Shown: positions 40,517 through 48,493 of the stretch, in pieces
How the letters are laid out: the number at the start of each line of letters is the position of its first letter
How positions within the stretch are numbered: the stretch's first letter is position 1
From: Neisseriaceae bacterium CLB008
GTDB taxonomy: Bacteria > Pseudomonadota > Gammaproteobacteria > Burkholderiales > Neisseriaceae
Direction: 5' to 3'
Assembly: GCA_041228285.1 (NCBI GenBank)
Contig: CP166133.1
Span: forward strand, 248,001 to 312,000
DNA length: 64,000 bases
Position numbers and translations under genes: made by a program
The notes under the pieces: model-generated
Told to the model about the DNA's origin: nothing
Database searches by the model: none
Seen by the model: only the letters and a program-made list of their open reading frames with translations

Positions 40517-41179
40517 TTAGAATGTAAAGCGTGAAGCAACGAGGCTGTCTGCGCCCTGTAAAGGGGCAATGTAGGCGTCGAATAAACGTTTTTCGGTGAA
40601 GGTGTCACCGCTACGCACAACTAGGGTGGCGCGTTGGATGGGGTCGGCTGCATCGCCAATCATGGCAATCAAACGACCACCGTCAGCCAACTGAGCCTTT
40701 AGCGTTTCTGGCACGACAGGACAAGAGCCGCCGACCAAGATGGCTTGGTAAGGTGCTTGGTCGTTCACGCCTTGAAGGCCGTCTGCCTGTTTGTAGGTCA
40801 CGTTATTGCGGTTAAGCTTTTGTAGGGCGGCTTCGGCTAGTTTGAGCTGATCGGCGTCGACGTCTACGGTCAAAACGCTGTGGGCCATGGCCGACAAAAT
40901 GGCGGTGCCGTAGCCAGAGCCTGTGCCCACTTCAAGGGCATTTTCAGTGTTGGTGAGTTTGAGGGCCTGAATCATGCGCGCCACGATTTTGGGCTCGGTC
41001 ATTTCGCTGCCGTTGGCCAAAGGCAATACTTGGTCGGTATACGCAATGGCTTTTTGTGCCTCAGAAACGAACAGTTCGCGTGGAATTTCTTGTAAAACAT
41101 CCAGCAAATCAAAGTCCAAAACATCCCATGGGCGGATTTGTTGTTCCACCATGTTAAAACGCGCGTTGTTAAAGTCCAT
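40517..41179 (-). CDS. Protein-L-isoaspartate O-methyltransferase family protein
   Basis: A 220-residue SAM methyltransferase of the PCMT fold. It has IRPWDVLDFDLLDVL at the N-terminus, LPLANGSEMTEPKIVARM, the SAM loop LEVGTGSGYGTAIL (about 76-89) and VDVDADQL. The true Pcm hallmark TQPYVVA-like motif is altered to ANGSEMTEP, so the substrate may not be isoaspartyl protein. In many betaproteobacteria this paralogue is next to tolC, which is not seen here. ATG 41179 with GGAG six bases upstream was chosen over TTG 41191. Confidence 0.85.
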   Translation of the reverse strand: MDFNNARFNMVEQQIRPWDVLDFDLLDVLQEIPRELFVSEAQKAIAYTDQVLPLANGSEMTEPKIVARMIQALKLTNTENALEVGTGSGYGTAILSAMAHSVLTVDVDADQLKLAEAALQKLNRNNVTYKQADGLQGVNDQAPYQAILVGGSCPVVPETLKAQLADGGRLIAMIGDAADPIQRATLVVRSGDTFTEKRLFDAYIAPLQGADSLVASRFTF

Positions 41180-41295
41180 CCTGCACTCCAAAAGCTGATT
41201 ATCATGAAGGGGTTGATTATCCCATATTTACACCGAACGTGCATGGTTTAACGCAACAAAAAGCAAAGCCCATGCCATGGTGTCAAGTCCGTCTA

Positions 41296-41321
41296 TAAAA
41301 AAGACGGCCAGCGGCCGTCTT
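41296..41321 (-). terminator. Terminator after LysE-family gene
   Basis: A 9-bp stem (41321-41313 with 41309-41301), 3-base loop, T tract on the minus strand. Confidence 0.88.
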
Positions 41322-41343
41322 GAATTAAGGGTCGGGCGTGCGG

Positions 41344-41976
41344 CTAGCGTTTATTGTCGAACAGAATACGCGTGGCTAAGCCAAACAGCACCGTGCCCAT
41401 TAAGTAGCGTTGGGCCAACATCCAGCTGGGCTTGCTGTTTAAAAAATAGGCAATTCGGCCTGCCATGAGGATGATTAAGGCGTTGACGCTGAGACTGACC
41501 AGAATTTGCGTGCTGCCCAAAACCAAGGACTGGCTCAAGATGCTGCCGCTGCCAGGGCTCATGAACTGAGGCAGAAGCGAAACGTAAATAATCGCTACCT
41601 TGGGGTTCAGGGCGCTGGTTAAAAAGCCCATGAAAAAAAGCTTTTTGGGGCCGTCGTGGTCCAACTCGGTCACCTGAAAGGCTGAGCGCCCGTTGGGCTT
41701 GAGCGCCTGCCAGGCAAGGTACATTAAGTATAGGGCGCCGGCAATGCGTAAGGTATCGTAAGCGTACGGCACCAATAAGATTAAGGTGGTGATGCCTAAG
41801 GCGGCGCAAATCAAGTAAAACACAAAGCCCAAGGCAATACCGGCCAGCGACATAAAGCCTGCCGCAGCGCCTTGGCTGATGGAGCGCGAAATGAGGTAAA
41901 TCATATTCGGCCCAGGGGTTAAAACCATGCCTAGGGCGACGAGGGCAAAGGCAATCATATTGTGGGTGGTGGGCAT
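41344..41976 (-). CDS. LysE/RhtB family exporter
   Basis: A 210-residue inner-membrane protein with about six hydrophobic helices. The family motif GMVLTPGPNMIYLISRSISQG is at residues 16-36, and GFLTSALNPKVAIIYVS near residue 120 is the second landmark. Relatives export amino acids such as lysine, homoserine or threonine; the substrate here is not known. It appears to be a single-gene unit. Confidence 0.9.
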   Translation of the reverse strand: MPTTHNMIAFALVALGMVLTPGPNMIYLISRSISQGAAAGFMSLAGIALGFVFYLICAALGITTLILLVPYAYDTLRIAGALYLMYLAWQALKPNGRSAFQVTELDHDGPKKLFFMGFLTSALNPKVAIIYVSLLPQFMSPGSGSILSQSLVLGSTQILVSLSVNALIILMAGRIAYFLNSKPSWMLAQRYLMGTVLFGLATRILFDNKR

Positions 41977-42080
41977 GATGAGGGGCAGCAGAAAAGTAAG
42001 GGGACTCTACATTAATGCGTTTAAATGGGGATGTATAGAATTATTTTAAACCTATGCTTATGGCTTGGTGCGGTTGGCAT

Positions 42081-42111
42081 AAAACAAGCCCGTAACGCAT
42101 GCGCTACGGGC
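42081..42111 (-). terminator. Terminator-like hairpin after msrB
   Basis: A near-perfect palindrome 42088-42111 (one mismatched pair) is followed on the minus strand by TTGTTTTA. Confidence 0.7.
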
Positions 42112-42145
42112 CTAGTGTCGGTTTTATCACCGTTTGGGGTGAGGC

Positions 42146-42577
42146 TTAGGCAAACAGTGAGGCGTATTGGCCATAGCCTTCATCGGCCAGTCGGCTAGCG
42201 GGGATAAAGCGCAGGGCTGCGCCGTTGATGCAATAGCGCAGGCCGCCTAAATCGGTTGGCCCATCGTTAAAGACGTGGCCAAGATGAGCGTCGCTGCCTT
42301 CACTACGCACTTCCGTGCGCACGCGGCTAAGGCTACGGTCTTCGTGCTCCGTTACCACGGGCGCGGCGATGGGTTTGCTGAAAGAGGGCCAGCCGCAGCC
42401 TGCGTCAAACTTATCTAAAGAGCTGAATAAGGCGTCGCCATTGACGATGTCAACGTAGATGCCTGGCTCATTGAACTGGTCGTATTCGCTGCTGAACGGT
42501 GGCTCGGTGCCGTTCTCTTGGGTGACGTGGTAGCTAAGCTCGGATAGGCGCTGTTTTAAATCGTTTTGTTTTGACAT
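42146..42577 (-). CDS. msrB: Peptide-methionine (R)-S-oxide reductase
   Basis: A 143-residue repair enzyme reducing methionine-R-sulfoxide. Catalytic Cys116 is in [13 protein letters not shown] and the resolving Cys61 in [20 protein letters not shown] is conserved. The two CxxC pairs that hold structural zinc in E. coli MsrB are replaced (VDIVNG and SEGSDA), so this is the zinc-free form, as in the PilB MsrB domain of Neisseria. No PilB-like fusion is present and no signal peptide, so it is cytosolic. ATG 42577 has AAGGAG seven bases upstream. Confidence 0.95.
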   Translation of the reverse strand: MSKQNDLKQRLSELSYHVTQENGTEPPFSSEYDQFNEPGIYVDIVNGDALFSSLDKFDAGCGWPSFSKPIAAPVVTEHEDRSLSRVRTEVRSEGSDAHLGHVFNDGPTDLGGLRYCINGAALRFIPASRLADEGYGQYASLFA

Positions 42578-42666
42578 GATGGGGCTCCTTGATGGTGATG
42601 AATGGATTATGCCCCTAGATGAGGATTTGATCAAGAATTATCCGTCTAGATGGCTATTTGTGGAGT

Positions 42667-42695
42667 AAAAAAAAGCAGCTTACCGAGTAAGCTGC
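42667..42695 (-). terminator. Terminator after gltS
   Basis: An 8-bp stem GCAGCTTA (minus) with TAAGCTGC, loop CTCGG, followed by eight T residues. Confidence 0.9.
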
Positions 42696-42717
42696 CTTAA
42701 AAAGGGGGTGATTAACC

Positions 42718-43923
42718 TTAGAGGAAGTTGCCGCCAATCTCAATAAAGAGCTTAATCATGGCCGTATTCACAATGTCGATAAAGAAGGCACCCACCATAG
42801 GCACGATCAAAAACGCCTTGTGAGAAGGGCCAAATGATTGGGTAATCACCTGCATATTGGCGATGGCAGTAGGGGTGGCGCCGAGGCCAAAGCCACAGTG
42901 GCCAGCGCTCAAAACGATGGCGTCGTAGTCTTTGCCCATGATTTTGAAGGTGATAAAGTAAGCAAACAGCGCCATAACGAGGGTTTGAATGCTTAAAATA
43001 ATCAAAACCGGTACGGCCAATTCGGCCAGCTGCCATAGTTTTAGTGACATTAAAGCAATGGCTAGGAATAAAGACAGGCTCACGCTGCCAAGGACGTCAA
43101 CGGCACGGTCAAATACGTCGTGACGCACAATGTGGGTCAATACGTTGCGGATGATCACGCCAGTGAACAGACACCAAACAAAGGTTGGTAGCTGTAGGGC
43201 AGTGTCTTTGGTGATGCTGTCCAAATAGGTGCCGACGCTCAAACAGATGGCCAGCATGGTCACGGTTTCGATGATGGCGCTGGCGTTGATGCGGCGGCCT
43301 TGGTTAGGGCGTTCGAACGCCACTTCAACCTCTTCCTCTTCGTTTTCAACTTGCGGTTGACGGTCGATTTTTTTCAACAGACGACGCGCAACAGGGCCGC
43401 CAATCGTGCCGCCCAAAACCAAGCCAAAGGTGGCGCAGGCCATAGCCAGTTCTACCGCGCCGGTGACGCCGTATTTCTCGCTTAACAGCGCGCCCCAGGC
43501 GGCTCCAGAGCCGTGGCCACCAGATAAGGTAATAGAGCCTGCGATCAAGCCGTAGAACGGATTTTGATCCAAGGCCAAAGCTAAGCTCATGCCGACCGTG
43601 TTTTGTACAAAGATCAGGGCAGATGCCACCGCCACGAAAATCAAAATGGGCTTGCCGCCTTTAATAAGGCGTGAGAAGTCTGCACTCAGGCCAATAGACG
43701 AGAAGAACGCCAGCATAAGAGAGTCTTGTAAGGCTTTGTCAAAGTTAAATTCAATGCCCCAAGCTTGGTAGACCGCCAATAGGCCAATAGCCACCAAAAA
43801 GCCACCGGCAACCGGTTCAGGAATGTGGTATTTCTTCAGAAAGTTAATTTTCTTAACCAGCAGCGAGCCTAATAGTAAAACCAAGCAGGCAGCCACTAAG
43901 GTGAAATGTGCATTTAATTGCAT
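42718..43923 (-). CDS. gltS: Glutamate:sodium symporter
   Basis: A 401-residue GltS carrier importing glutamate with Na+. Two inverted halves each hold a glycine- and serine-rich re-entrant loop: ITLSGGHGSGAAWG near residue 130 and LSAGHCGFGLGATPTAIANM near residue 345. The helices LLLGSLLVKKINFLKKYHIPEPVAGGF near the start are typical. A 7-1-7 dyad lies at 43935-43949, just upstream of the ribosome site AAGGAAA. Confidence 0.95.
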   Translation of the reverse strand: MQLNAHFTLVAACLVLLLGSLLVKKINFLKKYHIPEPVAGGFLVAIGLLAVYQAWGIEFNFDKALQDSLMLAFFSSIGLSADFSRLIKGGKPILIFVAVASALIFVQNTVGMSLALALDQNPFYGLIAGSITLSGGHGSGAAWGALLSEKYGVTGAVELAMACATFGLVLGGTIGGPVARRLLKKIDRQPQVENEEEEVEVAFERPNQGRRINASAIIETVTMLAICLSVGTYLDSITKDTALQLPTFVWCLFTGVIIRNVLTHIVRHDVFDRAVDVLGSVSLSLFLAIALMSLKLWQLAELAVPVLIILSIQTLVMALFAYFITFKIMGKDYDAIVLSAGHCGFGLGATPTAIANMQVITQSFGPSHKAFLIVPMVGAFFIDIVNTAMIKLFIEIGGNFL

Positions 43924-44271
43924 AAATGTTTCCTTACATGACTCATGTAGAGTATCAAATAGGCGATATTATTCTTGTTTTTTTGCCGTGAACGTTGTGA
44001 AAAAAGGGCTAATTATATAGAAATATTGGCATTCTATCGCGGATTATAGAGATTTTATTTTTTAATCGCCCTTATTTTGGCAATGTTCTGCTGCTGTTTT
44101 TAATGCCTAGGTTTGTGCCAAAAAGGAATGAATTATTTGTTTTTAAAGATAAAAATGATGGATTGGAACGAATGTCCATTTGAAGCGAGTGCTGCCTTAA
44201 AAAAATGCGACAATGGCGTTGTTTATGCTTATGGATTGATGACTGTTGAGGATTGAGGCAGCTTTAGGCCT
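43924..44271. other. gltS upstream region
   Basis: About 350 AT-rich bases with no gene. Two minus-strand TATAAT hexamers occur at 44012-44017 and 44043-44048 without good -35 partners. The dyad TACATGA-C-TCATGTA is at 43935-43949. Nothing else recognised. Confidence 0.4.
43935..43949 (-). promoter_or_regulatory. 15-base perfect dyad before gltS
   Basis: TACATGA (43935-43941) and TCATGTA (43943-43949) around a central C lie 11-26 bases before the start codon and abut the ribosome site. It could be an operator or a short leader hairpin that limits translation. Confidence 0.45.
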
Positions 44272-44297
44272 AAAAAAACCTGCCGAAGCAGGTTTTT
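44272..44297 (-). terminator. Terminator after lpd-like gene
   Basis: A 10-bp stem (44297-44288 with 44283-44274), loop TTCG on the minus strand, T tract following. Confidence 0.9.
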
Positions 44298-44310
44298 GAT
44301 CCATCATGAT

Positions 44311-45723
44311 TTAGTCGACTTGGCGTAAAGCATCGCGTAAGGCTGTGCGCACGCCTTCTTCGATCACCGGGTGGTAGAACGGCATGTCCAGCATTTGTGC
44401 TAACGTCATGCCTTGCTGGTGTGACCAAGCCAGTAGATGGGCGATGTGTTCGGCACGAGGGCCAATCATTTCGGCGCCCAAAAATAGGCCGGTGTGTTTG
44501 TCGGCATACACGTGTAAGCGGCCTTTATTGACCAGCATGACGCGGCTACGGCCTTGGTTTTCAAACGACACTTCGCCAACGACTAGACGGTCGCTGTCTT
44601 TAAAGCGCTCGCTTAAAGTGCGATGGGTGTCGCCGATGAGCGCAATTTGTGGATCGCTGAACACAACCGACAGTAGGCTGCGACGTAGGCCGGCTTCTGT
44701 ATTCGGATAAATGCCCGCGTTGTGACCAGCAATACGGCCTTGGTCGGCGGCTTCGTGCAGCAGTGCCAATTGGTTAGAGGCGTCGCCTGCAATAAAGATG
44801 TGCGCCAGGCTGGTTTGCATGGTTTTATGGTCGGCGACCGGTACACCACGTTCATCTAACTGAATGTCGAGATTCTCTAAACCAATATTGTCTACATTGG
44901 GGCGGCGGCCAATGGCAGCCAATACGTAGTCAACGGTGATGGTTTCGGCTTGGCCTTCGTCGCTTTTGAAGCTGATCTCTACTTGGTCGCCGCGGCGGGT
45001 GAACTGGGCATCTTTACTCTTGAGGTGCGCTTTAAGTTCTGATTTAAAGATTTTTTGCGCTTCGGTCATGAGTTTAGGGTCGGTCAATGGACCAACGCGG
45101 CCGCTGGCGCCAAATAGCGTCACGTCCACGCCGAGGCGATGCAACGCCTGGCCTAATTCTAAGCCAATCACACCAGGGCCAAAGACGGCCACGCTTTTGG
45201 GTAAGTCATCCCAAGCGAACACGTCGTCGTTGATGATGAGGCGATCGCCCAAGTCGGCCCAAGCATCGCGGTAGGGGGCCATATTGGTGCGTGAGCCCGT
45301 GGCAATCACAATGCGTTCGGCCGTGATTTGCGTGTGGTCATCGACTTGAATGGTGTGGGCATCAATAAAGCGCGCTTTGCCCAGAATTTTGTCTTCGGCA
45401 GGAAATTCATCTACGCTTTCCAACACAAAGCCAACGAAACGGTCACGCTCAGACTTCACGCGCTGCATGACTTCTTGGCCGTTTATGCGGATGTCGCCGT
45501 CTACATGTACCCCAAATGGGGCGGTGTGACGAGCGTGCTCAGCGGCTTCAGCGGCCGCGATCAATAGTTTTGAGGGCATACAGCCTACGCGGGCGCAGGT
45601 GGTGCCAAAGTGATGATCTTCAATTAAGATGACGCGTTCGGTTTGTGCTTTGGCTGCGCGGTAGGCGCCCATGCCGGCGGTCCCGCCACCCAAAATCACC
45701 ACGTCGGTTGTTCGTTTTTGCAT
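44311..45723 (-). CDS. lpd: Dihydrolipoamide dehydrogenase-like flavoprotein
   Basis: A 470-residue pyridine nucleotide-disulfide oxidoreductase. FAD motif VVILGGGTAGMGAYRAA at about 8-24, redox pair in TTCARVGCMPSK (Cys-x4-Cys), NAD motif VAVFGPGVIGLELGQAL near residue 175, and FIAGDASNQL near 310. The C-terminal FYHPVIEEGVRTALRD holds the His-Glu pair. It sits 77 bases after the peroxiredoxin-glutaredoxin gene rather than with 2-oxoacid dehydrogenases, as recalled for Neisseria, so it may be an electron donor or antioxidant reductase rather than the pyruvate dehydrogenase E3 (inference). ATG 45723 has AAAGGAAC upstream. Confidence 0.85.
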   Translation of the reverse strand: MQKRTTDVVILGGGTAGMGAYRAAKAQTERVILIEDHHFGTTCARVGCMPSKLLIAAAEAAEHARHTAPFGVHVDGDIRINGQEVMQRVKSERDRFVGFVLESVDEFPAEDKILGKARFIDAHTIQVDDHTQITAERIVIATGSRTNMAPYRDAWADLGDRLIINDDVFAWDDLPKSVAVFGPGVIGLELGQALHRLGVDVTLFGASGRVGPLTDPKLMTEAQKIFKSELKAHLKSKDAQFTRRGDQVEISFKSDEGQAETITVDYVLAAIGRRPNVDNIGLENLDIQLDERGVPVADHKTMQTSLAHIFIAGDASNQLALLHEAADQGRIAGHNAGIYPNTEAGLRRSLLSVVFSDPQIALIGDTHRTLSERFKDSDRLVVGEVSFENQGRSRVMLVNKGRLHVYADKHTGLFLGAEMIGPRAEHIAHLLAWSHQQGMTLAQMLDMPFYHPVIEEGVRTALRDALRQVD

Positions 45724-45753
45724 GATGTTCCTTTTGTTTGCTTGTGGAGGATA

Positions 45754-45784
45754 CAAACAAAGCCCCGAGTTGAGGCTTTGTTTG
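45754..45784 (-). other. Intercistronic hairpin between prx-grx and lpd
   Basis: An 11-bp perfect stem (45754-45764 with 45774-45784) with 9-base loop lies between the two genes, without a T-run. It could set relative levels by mRNA processing or partial termination. Confidence 0.5.
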
Positions 45785-45800
45785 GGTTCAATCGAGTTGC

Positions 45801-46538
45801 TTAAGCTTGTTTGGCTAAGTACTGATCTAATTCCTCACTGCCGCCGATGTAGCGACCACCAATGAATACTTGCGGTACCGAGGTTTTACCGGTGATGGCG
45901 CGTACGCTGACGGTGGTGGCGTCTTTGCCCAATACGATTTCTTCATAGTTCAGGCTGTGGTCTTGCAAAGCCTGCTTGGCTTTGGCACAGAATGGGCAGC
46001 CTGGTTTGCTGATCACGGTAATAGAAGGTTGTTCAGAATGCTCTGGCGCTAAGTATTTCAACATAGTGTCGGCATCTGATACTTCAAACGGATCGCCTTC
46101 TTTTTCTGGCTCAACAAACATTTTTTCAACCACGCCGTTTTTTACCAGCATTGAATAGCGCCATGAACGATCGCCAAAGCCAAGGTCGTCTTTGTGTACC
46201 AACATGCCCATGCCTTTGGTAAAGTCACAGTTACCATCGGGAATGAAGGTGATGTTTTCGGCTTCTTGGTCGGCTTTCCAAGCGTTCATCACGAAGGTGT
46301 CGTTCACAGACACGCACAAGATGTCATCAACGCCGTATTTTTTGAACGTGTCTGCCAGTTCGTTATAGCGTGGTAGGTGTGAAGAAGAACACGTTGGGGT
46401 AAAGGCCCCAGGTAGAGAGAACACCACAACGGTTTTATTGTTAAATAATTCATCAGTGGTCAGGGTCTTCCAGGCATCGCCTTCGCGAACGGGGAAAGAC
46501 ACGCTAGGGATTTTTTGACCTTCTTTAGATTGCAACAT
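45801..46538 (-). CDS. Hybrid peroxiredoxin-glutaredoxin (Prx5-Grx)
   Basis: A 245-residue fusion that reduces peroxides using glutathione. The N-terminal Prx5 domain (1-165) has the peroxidatic Cys50 in [12 protein letters not shown], and the C-terminal glutaredoxin (170-245) has GCPFC (Cys181, Cys184) and [10 protein letters not shown]. The same fusion is known from Neisseria and Haemophilus. The ribosome site TAAGGAG precedes ATG 46538. A promoter (TTTACT-N17-TATACT) and an OxyR-like dyad lie upstream. Confidence 0.96.
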   Translation of the reverse strand: MLQSKEGQKIPSVSFPVREGDAWKTLTTDELFNNKTVVVFSLPGAFTPTCSSSHLPRYNELADTFKKYGVDDILCVSVNDTFVMNAWKADQEAENITFIPDGNCDFTKGMGMLVHKDDLGFGDRSWRYSMLVKNGVVEKMFVEPEKEGDPFEVSDADTMLKYLAPEHSEQPSITVISKPGCPFCAKAKQALQDHSLNYEEIVLGKDATTVSVRAITGKTSVPQVFIGGRYIGGSEELDQYLAKQA

Positions 46539-46615
46539 ACTGACTCCTTAGTTATTGAGGTGAAATAATGGGTTGAATCAAAAACTTAATTTGGTTTTGA
46601 TTCGGTATGTCATAC

Positions 46616-46644
46616 AGTATAGGGTCTGATTGTCGTTTAGTAAA
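46616..46644 (-). promoter_or_regulatory. Promoter of prx-grx
   Basis: Minus strand: TTTACT (46644-46639), 17 bases, TATACT (46621-46616), about 80 bases before the start codon. Confidence 0.6.
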
Positions 46645-46664
46645 ATTTATAGTTAAAATGAAAT

Positions 46665-46683
46665 CAATAGCCATTGTCTATTG
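46665..46683 (-). promoter_or_regulatory. OxyR-like dyad upstream of prx-grx
   Basis: CAATAG-N7-CTATTG, containing ATAG-N7-CTAT, the half-site pattern of OxyR, lies 21 bases upstream of the -35, a position fitting an activator. The second expected half-site is not well matched. Confidence 0.45.
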
Positions 46684-46707
46684 CTATTTTCAATTAAACT
46701 TTAAATG

Positions 46708-47472
46708 TTAGTTGCTTTGATCAATGATGCGATGAATGGCTTGATGCGCCATTTTGCTGACCTCATGTCGGCTAATGTCGGGAACGTCTAGGCTCACCGT
46801 TGGCAACAGGGTCAGCTCAATGCTGCCTTTTCGCATGCCCAATACCTGCCACACTGACTGTAAGAGGCTAATGCCGTCTATATAGGCGGGCCGCGTGGTG
46901 CGGTTGCCAAGCTCGTCATAAAATTTAATGGCTATGGGTTGGACAGGCGCCGACACATTTAGTGCCGACTGAAATAAACTAGATTTAAATAAACGCATGT
47001 TTAAGCCATTAGACGTACGGGCTTCGGGGAAGACGGCGATGGTGCGATTGGCCTGAAGAGCGGCTTCGATGTGGGCATTGATTTTGGCCGTGTCTTTACG
47101 CTCGTTGCGGTTAATGAAGACCGTGCCCTGATGCGTGGCTAAAGGGCCAATCAGCGGCCATTTTTGGATTTCTTGCTTGGCCACGAAGTTCATATTATAG
47201 GCTGACTCTAAAGCCACTATGTCTAGCCAAGACACATGGTTGGCCACCACTAAGTGACCGGCTAAATGGGTGGGGCGAATGCCTTTAACGTCTATGCTCA
47301 ACTTTAAAATATTGAGGCATTTGCGGCAGTATTTTTGGGTATAGCGCGTCGATTTTTCCTGATCTTTTTGTCGAAATACCCAGCTGAGCACCAGAACGGT
47401 GCTGATGAGCCAGAAGGCGAGGCGTGCCAGCCGAATGAGGCGAATGATTTTGGGCGTACTTTTTGGGGTCAT
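46708..47472 (-). CDS. plsC: 1-acyl-sn-glycerol-3-phosphate acyltransferase family protein
   Basis: A 254-residue lysophosphatidate acyltransferase-like enzyme. It has one or two N-terminal hydrophobic segments, the HX4D motif NHVSWLD (His about 81), the acceptor-site motif FINRNERKD and FPEARTSNG. These fit PlsC/LPAAT acting on the cytosolic face of the inner membrane. Start ATG 47472 overlaps the mutM stop by four bases, so translation is coupled; a start at 47511 lies within mutM. Paralogues acting on other lysolipids look the same, so PlsC is likely but not certain. Confidence 0.85.
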   Translation of the reverse strand: MTPKSTPKIIRLIRLARLAFWLISTVLVLSWVFRQKDQEKSTRYTQKYCRKCLNILKLSIDVKGIRPTHLAGHLVVANHVSWLDIVALESAYNMNFVAKQEIQKWPLIGPLATHQGTVFINRNERKDTAKINAHIEAALQANRTIAVFPEARTSNGLNMRLFKSSLFQSALNVSAPVQPIAIKFYDELGNRTTRPAYIDGISLLQSVWQVLGMRKGSIELTLLPTVSLDVPDISRHEVSKMAHQAIHRIIDQSN

Positions 47473-48308
47473 AATAGGGTTTTCTTGGGTTGCTTTTGGC
47501 ACACGGGGCAATAAAAGCTCGTGCGTTGGCCGATCTTGATTTGTTCGATTTCATGGCCACAAGTTCGGCAAGCCATTTTGGCGCGGCCATAGACGCAGTA
47601 TTCTTGCTGAAAATAACCCGCTTGGCCATCGCTGCCGACAAAATCGCGCAAGGTGCTGCCCCCCGTTGCAATGGCTCGCTGCAAAACGGCTTTAACCTCT
47701 CGCACTAAGGCTTGGCACTTGGCCTTGCTGACCAGTTTGGCTGGCGTGAGTGGGTGGATGCCGGCGCGAAACAAGGCTTCGTTGGCGTAGATGTTGCCCA
47801 CGCCCACTAAAAGATGATTGTCCATCAAGGCCAGTTTAATCGCGCGCTTTTGTTGTTGCAGCTTGGCATAAAAATCGGCGCTGTTAAACTCATCGCTTAA
47901 CGGTTCTGGGCCCAGCTTGCTTAATAAGGGGTGATGTTCAGCGACGCCGTTAAACCATAAAATAGCCCCAAAACGGCGTGGATCTTTGTAACGCAAGAGC
48001 GTGCCGTCGGTGAATACAATGTCGACGTGGTCATGTTTTTGCGGGGGAACATCGGCATCATGGTGGATGCGCAGGCTACCGGACATGCCCAAGTGGATGA
48101 TGAGCACGCCGGTGGGCAGCTGAATCAAAAGATATTTGGCCCGCCGGCTGACCGACAGCACGGGTTCTGCCGCTAGCTGCTCGCTTAAATCCTCAGGGAT
48201 GGGCCAGCGTAACTTTGGCTGCCTAACGGTTGCGTAAGCAATGGTCTTGGCGGTAATGTGAGGGCTGATGCCCCGCTTGGTGGTTTCGATTTCCGGTAGT
48301 TCTGGCAT
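47469..48308 (-). CDS. mutM: Formamidopyrimidine-DNA glycosylase
   Basis: A 279-residue repair enzyme removing 8-oxoguanine. MPELPEIET at the start gives the catalytic Pro and Glu, the H2TH domain has [13 protein letters not shown], and the C-terminal zinc finger has four Cys (CRTCGHE, CPVCQKQ). ATG 48308 is fixed by the need for a free Pro2; a longer frame upstream would abolish activity. It overlaps plsC by four bases. Confidence 0.97.
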   Translation of the reverse strand: MPELPEIETTKRGISPHITAKTIAYATVRQPKLRWPIPEDLSEQLAAEPVLSVSRRAKYLLIQLPTGVLIIHLGMSGSLRIHHDADVPPQKHDHVDIVFTDGTLLRYKDPRRFGAILWFNGVAEHHPLLSKLGPEPLSDEFNSADFYAKLQQQKRAIKLALMDNHLLVGVGNIYANEALFRAGIHPLTPAKLVSKAKCQALVREVKAVLQRAIATGGSTLRDFVGSDGQAGYFQQEYCVYGRAKMACRTCGHEIEQIKIGQRTSFYCPVCQKQPKKTLL

Positions 48309-48493
48309 AGGGTAGATCAATAGTGTGGGTAAAAAAGTATTGTAGCAGTTAAACTTGTGTCCTGTGGCGATGGTCATAGCTTTAGCGTAGTGATATAAAG
48401 CATAATGACATAAAGCCAGTATTTGCGTCATGATCTGACTAAGGTCTGGCTCAAGATGCCCATAGAATCGTTAATTAAATGAGAAGAGAATCA

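Noticed and set aside
40540-40551. AGGCTGTCTGCG, similar to uptake dialects
   Set aside because: The last two bases differ from all dialects I recall, and it lies in coding sequence of the PIMT-like gene.
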